From Flavihumibacter sp. (GTDB lineage: Bacteria > Bacteroidota > Bacteroidia > Chitinophagales > Chitinophagaceae): 5,464 bases of DNA. The notes beneath the pieces were generated by a model that was not told the DNA's origin, did not search any database, and saw only the letters and a program-made list of their open reading frames with translations. The translations under genes and the position numbers were made by a program. The DNA is taken from NCBI GenBank assembly GCA_025455285.1, contig JALOMU010000154.1:1-5464 (forward strand), in the 5' to 3' direction. Every line of letters begins with the position of its first letter. Position 1 is the first letter of the stretch. Positions 1 through 4,871 of the stretch are shown one piece after another.

Positions 1-497
1 GCATTCGTAAAATCCAAATGAGTACTGCCAAATAAAATAGATTTTCCTTTTACATCCAGTTTGGCGAGCAGTATTTTACGTGGCTCGGTTTCCAAATCTT
101 CTAAATTGGGCAAAGCAAAAGCCATTGTTTCCATAATTGGGTAACGGGATAAAATACCTATACCATAGGCACCTCCCCCAAAAGGGATTGTGCGTTCAAA
201 CCGGTAGTACATGCCCAGCTTTTCTGCGAGCAGTTGTAACTGGAATTCCCGGTTACTTCGGTTAGTCACACTGTCCAGCTCCTGAATGGCAACCAGCTCT
301 GCACCGGAGGAACGGATGGTAGCAGCAATTGTATCCAGATCAATAAAACCAGCAGGCTGGCTGGGCGGATTGGCATGATGAATATTATAACTCAACACTA
401 CCAACTGGTCTGCACTGCCCGTTGCGGCCTGCTTTGCCGATTTACAAGCTGCCAGCAAACAGCAACTGATCAGGAAATAGATGATACCTCTTTTCAT
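1..497 (-). CDS. Lipoprotein of the endonuclease/exonuclease/phosphatase family (5' part, truncated by window edge)
   Basis: A minus-strand reading frame is open from 497 to the window edge: 165 complete codons, with the C-terminus missing. It starts MKRGIIYFL, followed by a hydrophobic stretch and the lipobox L15-A-A-C18, so it is probably exported by the Sec system and lipid-anchored at Cys18. The catalytic-fold motifs of the EEP (DNase I-like) superfamily follow in order: SYNIHH at 36-41 with the family Asn38, IQELD at 71-75 with the metal-binding Glu73, YGIGILSRYP at 111-120, and STHLD at 158-162. Family members are Mg-dependent phosphoesterases that act on nucleic acids, inositol phosphates or phospholipids; the substrate here cannot be read from the sequence. 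An in-frame ATG at 512 would add five residues (MVKPD). I chose 497 because it gives a standard signal-peptide n-region. No Shine-Dalgarno is visible. The gene is divergent from the gene at 597. The family call is confident; the exact enzyme activity is not. Confidence 0.88.
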   Translation of the reverse strand, partial: MKRGIIYFLISCCLLAACKSAKQAATGSADQLVVLSYNIHHANPPSQPAGFIDLDTIAATIRSSGAELVAIQELDSVTNRSNREFQLQLLAEKLGMYYRFERTIPFGGGAYGIGILSRYPIMETMAFALPNLEDLETEPRKILLAKLDVKGKSILFGSTHLDFTN

Positions 498-596
498 ATC
501 CGGTTTTACCATTGAAAAATAAGGATTAAAATCACCTGCCCGCAAAAAACTATTTTTACAGTAGCTTCAGAGAATTCATCCTGAAATAACAACTGA

Positions 597-1067
597 ATGG
601 AATGGTTAAAAGCCGGATTAGGTCCCTTAGAAAAATTAATCAGTTTCTTACAGGACCGATCCAAAACAAATGATGTTCAAAAAAGAGAGCTGTTGCGTGA
701 ATTGCAACACAATCTGAATGTATTTAAAAACGGATACATGAATCAGTTTCCGGAAGATACCATTATACAACATCTGAACAACGAAGCCATCAAAGCAGCG
801 ATCAAAGCAAATTTTAAGTTCAGTAAGCTCAAAGCTGGCAAAATTGAACCTTACCATGTAAAAGAAGATCGCAACAAACGATATATAGGCTGGACCCTGG
901 ATCAACTCTTCGACAAGATTGATGAGAAGCTGGAGGAAATCAGAACCCTGCAAAAAATGAATGGTGGAACGGTTAGTCAGCTTAGAAACAATACGGCACT
1001 CATGTTAAGTAATTTATATTATCGCCTGAAACTGGCTGCTGACTTTATTCAATCGGATATGAAATGA
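597..1067 (+). CDS. Hypothetical helical protein, translationally coupled to the Crp-like regulator
   Basis: This is a 156-aa protein that I do not recognise. It is charged and Lys/Glu/Leu-rich, with no signal peptide, no convincing membrane segment and no Cys, so it is probably cytosolic and mostly alpha-helical. A short amphipathic N-terminal helix (1-20) leads into a basic/acidic helix (28-45, KRELLRELQHNL). A further helical segment (101-122) contains a heptad-like run, LFDKIDEKLEEIRTL. The C-terminal helix (125-152) carries LSNLYYRLKLAADF. The region 75-98 is Lys-rich. The codon pattern looks like its neighbours and the reading frame is intact. Its stop codon overlaps the next start as ATGA (1064-1067), so the Crp/Fnr-type gene downstream is very likely co-transcribed and coupled. 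The opposite-strand ORF at 648-953 is a shadow. The coupling suggests a shared role, perhaps in sensing or signalling, but nothing in the residues proves this. Confidence 0.82.
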   Translation: MEWLKAGLGPLEKLISFLQDRSKTNDVQKRELLRELQHNLNVFKNGYMNQFPEDTIIQHLNNEAIKAAIKANFKFSKLKAGKIEPYHVKEDRNKRYIGWTLDQLFDKIDEKLEEIRTLQKMNGGTVSQLRNNTALMLSNLYYRLKLAADFIQSDMK

Positions 1068-1657
1068 AAGACAAAGCAGCAGCACTTGAAAAAATGCACC
1101 AGCAACTTTCAGCTATACATCCTATAGCAGAAACTGCCTGGCAGGATTTCCAGGAAATCTGGACAACGGCTTCGTATAAACGAAAAGAAGTAGTGACTGC
1201 AGCAGGAGAAGTGGAACGTTATTTATATTGGGTAATTGAAGGTGTGCAACGTGGGTTTCATCTGCACGATCAGAAAGAAGCAACTGTAGTGTTTACTTAC
1301 CCCGGATCCTTTTCAGGTATCATTGATTCCTTTTTGTTGCAGCGTCCTTCCCGCTATTACCTGGAAACGCTTACCAGCAGTCAGTTTTTGAGGGCATCTT
1401 ACCGCCAGGTGGAAGAATGCAGGTTACAGCATCCCTCTATTGCGGAAGCCATGTATAAGGCGTTGGCGATTACCACCAGTGGCATTTTGGAAAGGCAAAT
1501 TGAGTTGATGGTCTATTCTGCGGAAGAGAAATTCAGGACCCTGCTGAAAAGGAGTCCGCATATTTTACAACTCGTACCTCATAAATACCTCGCTTCCTAT
1601 CTTGGAATTGATGCCACTACTTTCAGTAAATTACTGGGCACGATCCGATTGGGCTAA
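1064..1657 (+). CDS. Crp/Fnr-family transcriptional regulator (cyclic-nucleotide-binding-like fold)
   Basis: This 197-aa protein has the layout of the short Bacteroidota Crp/Fnr-type regulators. The N-terminal beta-barrel sensor domain spans about 20-115: KRKEVVTAAGEVERYLYWVIEGVQRGF at the front half, then TVVFTYPGSFSGIIDSF and PSRYYLETL. The dimerisation helix is at about 120-150. A C-terminal winged-helix DNA-binding region covers about 155-197, with the recognition segment HKYLASYLGIDATTFSKLL at 173-191. In classical CRP the cassette reads G-E-L with a conserved Glu that binds ribose. Here the matching stretch is FSGIIDSF, with no Glu directly after the Gly, so cAMP binding should not be assumed; Arg97 may match the phosphate-binding Arg. 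The start is fixed by the ATGA overlap with the upstream gene. The protein ends soon after the recognition helix, which is usual for this subgroup. Its ligand and target genes are unknown. Confidence 0.87.
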   Translation: MKDKAAALEKMHQQLSAIHPIAETAWQDFQEIWTTASYKRKEVVTAAGEVERYLYWVIEGVQRGFHLHDQKEATVVFTYPGSFSGIIDSFLLQRPSRYYLETLTSSQFLRASYRQVEECRLQHPSIAEAMYKALAITTSGILERQIELMVYSAEEKFRTLLKRSPHILQLVPHKYLASYLGIDATTFSKLLGTIRLG

Positions 1658-1697
1658 AATCTTGGTCCAGGCAAAGATTCAGGTTGTGGCAGGCAGA

Positions 1698-1705
1698 TAG
1701 TTTTG
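1698..1705 (+). promoter_or_regulatory. Possible -7 element of a Bacteroidota promoter for the DinB-like gene
   Basis: TAGTTTTG matches the Bacteroidota -7 consensus TAnnTTTG exactly and lies 16 nt before the ATG at 1722. No TTG lies at the usual 19-21 nt upstream distance; the nearest, at 1684-1686, is too close. The predicted leader would be only about 10 nt. This is therefore a candidate only. The 64-bp gap after the Crp-like gene holds no clear hairpin terminator, so read-through from upstream is equally possible. Confidence 0.35.
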
Positions 1706-1721
1706 TGAAAAATTAATAGAA

Positions 1722-2297
1722 ATGAAAGCATTGATAGCAACAGAACTGTTACAAACACTGAAAGAAGAGGGACTTTATCTCCTGAACGAAGTGGAAGCCA
1801 TTGGGCATCATACACCACTTGAACTGCTGGAAGCAAACGATGGTGGTGGGCGGTGGAACACCCTTCAGGTGCTGGAGCATCTCAATACCTATTACCGATA
1901 TTATATTCCACTGATTGACAGGATGCTGGAAAAATCAACTGAACCGGCACGTACCCATTTTCAACCAGGATGGCTGGGTGGATATTTTACCAGGAGTATG
2001 TTACCTCAACAGGGACAGGTAAAAAACAAAATGAAGGCGATGAAGGCACATTCCCCTTCTTCCGACCTTGACAAAGAAAAAGTGGTAGGTGAGTTCTTAC
2101 AGTGGCAACGGAAATTTCTGTTGATACTGGAGAAAGCTCGTCAGAAAGATATCCAGGCCATTCGGGTTCCCATCAGTATTGCTTCCTTTATCCGGTTGCG
2201 TTTGGGCGATGTGCTGATGTTCATTACTGCCCACAACCAGCGCCACTGGGTGCAAATAGAGCAACTCCTGGGCCGGCTGCCAGTTGCCCTCGGGTAA
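1722..2297 (+). CDS. DinB-superfamily protein (putative metal-dependent enzyme)
   Basis: This 191-aa protein fits the DinB/YfiT-type four-helix-bundle superfamily (DinB_2-like). Three signature elements are seen: RWNTLQVLEHLN at 44-55, the Trp plus first metal-ligand His53 at the end of helix 1-2, and the pair H171-xxx-H175 in FITAHNQRHWVQIEQLL near the C-terminus. In the family these three His residues bind a divalent metal, and members include thiol S-transferases (bacillithiol or mycothiol linked) and many proteins of unknown substrate. The middle (75-125) is a variable loop region with a Gly/Pro-rich turn and a Lys-rich helix. There is no signal peptide, so it is probably cytosolic. It starts at ATG 1722 after an AT-rich leader without Shine-Dalgarno. 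Its stop codon lies only 4 bp from the convergent rimM stop. The name DinB does not imply DNA-damage induction here. Family assignment is good; the specific function is unknown. Confidence 0.85.
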   Translation: MKALIATELLQTLKEEGLYLLNEVEAIGHHTPLELLEANDGGGRWNTLQVLEHLNTYYRYYIPLIDRMLEKSTEPARTHFQPGWLGGYFTRSMLPQQGQVKNKMKAMKAHSPSSDLDKEKVVGEFLQWQRKFLLILEKARQKDIQAIRVPISIASFIRLRLGDVLMFITAHNQRHWVQIEQLLGRLPVALG

Positions 2298-2301
2298 GGA
2301 A

Positions 2302-2814
2302 TCAGCGATAAATATCCAGGAGGCCTTCCGGGAGCTGGACACGGAGGATTTTTTTCCGGGGATCTACCTCCAGGAGGCTGTCCTGGTGCACGGGCAGCAG
2401 GGCTTCCTTGCCATTCAGATCAATTCGGCAGAGCACCTGGTGTGGCTGCTCAATTACCTCCAGCACTTCCCCCAGGTTTTCGTTTCGATTGAAAATTGTA
2501 AAGCCCAGAAAGGAGATGGAGGCATGAGCCGCCGCATATTGCTGAAAAGCATCTTCCGTTAACCAGCATTCCTTACTCACCAGTTTCTGTGCCCCTTCGC
2601 GGCTAGCAACCCCTTCCAGCTGCAGGATGATTTCCTGCTCGTTTTTGGCTTTGGCAGTCACAATAAAATAAGGCAGCAATTCACCCTTGCGCAACTCTAT
2701 AAATAGTGTTTCCAGTCCCTTTAAGGAAGTCTTTTTACCCAGGGCGTGTTTGAGGATGAGCTCGCCGGAGATGCCATGAGCGGCTACCAGTTTACCGATG
2801 GAATTGTAAGTCAT
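2302..2814 (-). CDS. rimM: Ribosome maturation factor RimM
   Basis: RimM binds ribosomal protein uS19 and helps the 30S head and the 3' domain of 16S rRNA to mature. This 170-aa product has the family's normal length and both domains. The N-terminal RimM barrel (about 4-90) opens with IGKLVAAHGISGELIL at 6-21, the standard Gly-rich signature. The C-terminal PRC-barrel-like domain (about 100-168) has GFTIFN, then NLGEVLEVIEQP at 113-124, EALLPVHQDSLLEVD at 137-151 and the hallmark ending LPEGLLDIY at 161-169. The start at 2814 fits the family N-terminus. It lies directly downstream of rpsP, which is the usual partner, but a strong hairpin terminator and a tandem repeat separate them, so rimM probably depends on read-through or on a weak promoter of its own. 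trmD, the usual next gene, is absent; a convergent DinB-like gene lies 4 bp beyond the stop. Confidence 0.95.
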   Translation of the reverse strand: MTYNSIGKLVAAHGISGELILKHALGKKTSLKGLETLFIELRKGELLPYFIVTAKAKNEQEIILQLEGVASREGAQKLVSKECWLTEDAFQQYAAAHASISFLGFTIFNRNENLGEVLEVIEQPHQVLCRIDLNGKEALLPVHQDSLLEVDPRKKILRVQLPEGLLDIYR

Positions 2815-2815
2815 G

Positions 2816-2843
2816 GTGAAAGGTGAAAAGTGAAAGGTGAAAA
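2816..2843. repeat. Perfect 14-bp tandem duplication abutting the rimM start codon
   Basis: The plus-strand unit GTGAAAGGTGAAAA occurs twice head-to-tail without mismatch (2816-2829 and 2830-2843). Each unit is itself two degenerate heptamers (GTGAAAG, GTGAAAA). On the rimM coding strand it reads as TTTTCACC/TTTCAC repeats ending one base before the ATG. It therefore fills the whole ribosome-landing zone of rimM and has no Shine-Dalgarno; the sequence is purine-poor on the mRNA strand. Confidence 0.9.
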
Positions 2844-2877
2844 TTTAAAAATCCCGGTAGGGGTACTACCGGGATTT
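2844..2877 (-). terminator. Intrinsic terminator downstream of rpsP (between rpsP and rimM)
   Basis: A perfect 12-bp inverted repeat (2849-2860 pairing with 2866-2877, GC-rich core CCCGGTAG/CTACCGGG) encloses a 5-nt loop. On the minus strand the hairpin is followed by TTTTTAAATTTT, as expected for a Rho-independent terminator serving rpsP. On the plus strand the hairpin is followed by TGTATG, which is a poor T-tract, so it works in the minus direction. It begins 24 nt beyond the rpsP stop codon. Confidence 0.85.
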
Positions 2878-2901
2878 GTATGAATGAGCTGGATTATTCA
2901 A

Positions 2902-3345
2902 TTATTCTCCACCTTCCTGCTGACGAGGCTGTGGGCGGCGTGCTCCCTGGTTAGGGAAACGACGCACCTGGCGTTGCTTGCGGTGTTCGTCACTGCGCTT
3001 CTTCAATTGTGCTTCGTGCTCCTTATGCCAAACTTCAAATTTTTGCATAGCAGTCACGTCATCGAACAAGCCCAGTTTAACTCCACGCAGCAGGTGTTTC
3101 AGGTACAGAACTCCTTTGAAAGACAGGATTCGGCGTACAGTATCCGTAGGCTCAGCTCCCTTGTGCAGCCAATCAAGCGCACGCTGGCGATCCAACTGGA
3201 TCGTAGCAGGAACAGTGAGGGGATTGTAAGTACCGATTTTCTGGATGAATTTACCATCTCTTGGTGCACGGGCGTCCGCCACTACTATGAAGTAGAAGGG
3301 TCTTTTCTTGGAGCCGTGACGCTGCAATCTCATTTTAACTGGCAT
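2902..3345 (-). CDS. rpsP: 30S ribosomal protein bS16 with C-terminal extension
   Basis: bS16 is a structural protein of the small ribosomal subunit that binds 16S rRNA early in assembly. The N-terminal core (1 to about 83) carries the family signature: [18 protein letters not shown] at 1-18, [18 protein letters not shown] at 21-38, YNPL at 40-43, and the late block [16 protein letters not shown] at 65-80. The full 147 aa is clearly longer than the roughly 80-90 aa of E. coli or Bacillus bS16. The extra tail (84-147) is rich in Lys, Arg, Gln and His, and ends low-complexity ([12 protein letters not shown]). Such tails are known for Bacteroidota bS16. The gene has an exact Bacteroidota promoter upstream and a hairpin terminator downstream, so it can form a monocistronic unit between ffh and rimM. 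The start is ATG 3345 with no Shine-Dalgarno. The opposite-strand ORF at 2884-3354 is a shadow. Confidence 0.97.
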   Translation of the reverse strand: MPVKMRLQRHGSKKRPFYFIVVADARAPRDGKFIQKIGTYNPLTVPATIQLDRQRALDWLHKGAEPTDTVRRILSFKGVLYLKHLLRGVKLGLFDDVTAMQKFEVWHKEHEAQLKKRSDEHRKQRQVRRFPNQGARRPQPRQQEGGE

Positions 3346-3401
3346 CGTAAATAGACATTTAAATGCGTGAACAAATAGGGTTTCAAAAAATAAACGGACT
3401 G

Positions 3402-3432
3402 CAAAATTAACAATCCGAACGATATGAACAAA
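3402..3432 (-). promoter_or_regulatory. Bacteroidota-type sigma promoter for rpsP
   Basis: Read on the minus strand, the -33 element TTTG (3432-3429) and the -7 element TAATTTTG (3409-3402) are separated by exactly 19 nt. Both match the TTTG/TAnnTTTG consensus of the Bacteroidota primary sigma factor with no mismatch. Transcription would start near 3396, giving a leader of about 50 nt before the rpsP ATG. The leader is AT-rich and shows no Shine-Dalgarno. Confidence 0.78.
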
Positions 3433-3449
3433 CTTAATAATAATTAAGT
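3432..3449. repeat. AT-rich inverted repeat between ffh stop and rpsP promoter
   Basis: ACTTAAT (3432-3438) pairs perfectly with ATTAAGT (3443-3449) around the 4-nt spacer AATA. It lies 12 nt beyond the ffh stop codon and touches the -33 element of the rpsP promoter at 3432. The stem has only one G-C pair and no downstream T-run, so it would be a weak terminator for ffh. Its position would also suit a binding site for a dimeric regulator, but that is inference. Confidence 0.4.
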
Positions 3450-3461
3450 AATTGTAAAAGA

Positions 3462-4790
3462 TTAACGACGGCCTAAACCTCCCAATCCCGGCATCCGCCC
3501 CATCGGCATCTTATTCATCATCTTCATCATTTCCTTCATCTGCTCAAATTGCTTCATGAAGGCATTTACTTCGGTCAGGTCTTTGCCACTACCCATAGCA
3601 ATCCTTTTACGGCGACTTCCATCAATCACATCCGGGTTAGCGCGTTCGAAGGGAGTCATGGAGTTGATCATGGCTTCAATCCCTTTAAAGGCATCATCGC
3701 TGATATCAATATCCTTGATGGCCTTACCTACTCCGGGGATCATTCCTAACAGATCTTTGATGTTACCCATTTTCTTGATCTGCTCCAGCTGTTGCTTAAA
3801 GTCCTCAAAATCAAACTGATTCTTCCGGATTTTCTTTTCCAGCTTCTTGGCTTCGACTTCATCAAACTGAGCCTGGGCGCGTTCCACCAGGGTGGTAATA
3901 TCACCCATCCCCAGGATTCGCTGGGCCATCCTCTCGGGATAGAATACATCCAGGGTATCCAACTTTTCTCCCTGGGAGATAAATTTAATCGGCTTATTAA
4001 CCGTGTATTTGATAGAAAGTGCAGCACCACCGCGGGTATCACCATCGAGTTTGGTAAGCACTACGCCAGAAAAATCCAGGCGATCATTGAAGGCCTTGGC
4101 AGTGTTTACGGCATCCTGACCGGTCATAGAATCCACCACAAAGAGAATTTCCTGGGGATTTACGGCTGCTTTGATATTACTCACTTCTGTCATCATCACC
4201 TCGTCAACAGCCAAACGGCCGGCGGTATCGATGATTACAACATTTTTATTGAGGGTGCGTGCCTGGGCAACTGCCTTGCGGGCAATGTCCACTGCATCCT
4301 TGTTCTCCGGTTCACTGAATACTTCTACACCGATTTGGCCACCCAGCACTTTTAACTGGTCAATCGCAGCCGGTCGGTAGATATCTGCCGCTACCAGGAG
4401 GGGGGAAAATTTTTTCGATTTCAGGTAATTAGCCAGTTTTCCACTGAACGTGGTTTTACCGGAACCTTGCAGTCCGGCTATCAGGATCACAGCCGGATTA
4501 CCCTTGGCATTCAGTTCAACCTCTGTACCGCCCATCAGTTCGGCCAGCTCATCTTTCACGATTTTCACCATGAGCTGTCCGGGACTCACTGCCGTCAACA
4601 CTTTCTCTCCCAGTGCTTTATCCTTTATCTTGTCAGTAAATTCCTTGGCGATTTTATAGTTCACGTCAGCATCCACCAGGGCACGGCGAATATCTTTCAC
4701 TGTGGCAGCCACATTGAGTTCGGTAATCCGTCCTTCGCCTTTGATCTGTTTAAAGGCTGATTCGAGCCGTTCACTTAATGATTCAAACAT
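3462..4790 (-). CDS. ffh: Signal recognition particle GTPase Ffh (SRP54)
   Basis: Ffh binds signal sequences of nascent membrane proteins together with 4.5S/SRP RNA and delivers ribosomes to FtsY at the membrane. The product is 442 aa, normal for the family. The N domain (1 to about 90) starts [13 protein letters not shown]. The G domain (about 95-290) has P-loop GLQGSGKTT at 106-114, the [13 protein letters not shown] block at 134-146, DTAGR at 188-192 and [10 protein letters not shown] at 246-255. The M domain (about 295-442) has LLGMIPG, MTPFER, and the RNA-binding [11 protein letters not shown] at 392-402. It ends in a Met-rich flexible stretch, [20 protein letters not shown], that forms the signal-sequence groove. 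I start at ATG 4790, not at the in-frame TTG at 4799, because [10 protein letters not shown] is the standard family N-terminus. It follows rpoD after a hairpin terminator and precedes rpsP. Confidence 0.98.
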   Translation of the reverse strand: MFESLSERLESAFKQIKGEGRITELNVAATVKDIRRALVDADVNYKIAKEFTDKIKDKALGEKVLTAVSPGQLMVKIVKDELAELMGGTEVELNAKGNPAVILIAGLQGSGKTTFSGKLANYLKSKKFSPLLVAADIYRPAAIDQLKVLGGQIGVEVFSEPENKDAVDIARKAVAQARTLNKNVVIIDTAGRLAVDEVMMTEVSNIKAAVNPQEILFVVDSMTGQDAVNTAKAFNDRLDFSGVVLTKLDGDTRGGAALSIKYTVNKPIKFISQGEKLDTLDVFYPERMAQRILGMGDITTLVERAQAQFDEVEAKKLEKKIRKNQFDFEDFKQQLEQIKKMGNIKDLLGMIPGVGKAIKDIDISDDAFKGIEAMINSMTPFERANPDVIDGSRRKRIAMGSGKDLTEVNAFMKQFEQMKEMMKMMNKMPMGRMPGLGGLGRR

Positions 4791-4808
4791 ATTGGTCAAT
4801 TTTCACCC

Positions 4809-4840
4809 AAAAAATTAAGGTGAACTAATGTTCACCTTAA
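4809..4840 (-). terminator. Intrinsic terminator downstream of rpoD
   Basis: A perfect 11-bp inverted repeat, TTAAGGTGAAC (4815-4825) with GTTCACCTTAA (4830-4840), encloses a 4-nt loop. On the minus strand it is followed at once by six T residues (complement of A4809-4814). This is a Rho-independent terminator 31 nt beyond the rpoD stop codon and 18 nt before the ffh ATG, so it also falls within any ffh leader transcribed from further upstream. Confidence 0.82.
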
Positions 4841-4849
4841 ATCGGAATG

Positions 4850-4857
4850 CAAATATA
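4850..4857 (-). promoter_or_regulatory. Possible -7 element upstream of the rpoD terminator, ffh direction
   Basis: On the minus strand TATATTTG matches the -7 consensus TAnnTTTG exactly. No TTG/TTTG is found 19-21 nt upstream, where the rpoD stop region lies. Transcripts started here would meet the hairpin at 4809-4840 before ffh. A weaker alternative, TAATTTTT, overlaps the distal hairpin arm and T-run. Which of them drives ffh cannot be decided from sequence. Confidence 0.3.
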
Positions 4858-4871
4858 TTGGATGCAATTGA

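Noticed and set aside
566..585. Inverted repeat TTCAG...CTGAA in the divergent spacer 513-596
   Set aside because: Only 5-bp arms with a 10-nt loop, well within chance; the spacer also lacks an exact TAnnTTTG match on either strand, so no promoter is called there.
1658..1721. Terminator between the Crp-like and DinB-like genes
   Set aside because: No stable stem followed by a T-run could be found in these 64 bp.
2816..2843. Possible CRISPR-like array
   Set aside because: The two 14-bp units are directly contiguous with no spacers and there are no cas genes; it is a simple tandem repeat.
2884..3354. Plus-strand ORF of 156 codons opposite rpsP
   Set aside because: It is an antisense shadow of the confidently identified rpsP, and its translation shows no recognisable domain.
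3792..4355. Plus-strand ORF of 187 codons opposite ffh
   Set aside because: It lies fully within ffh on the other strand; its His/Cys-containing translation follows from ffh codon use and has no family signature.
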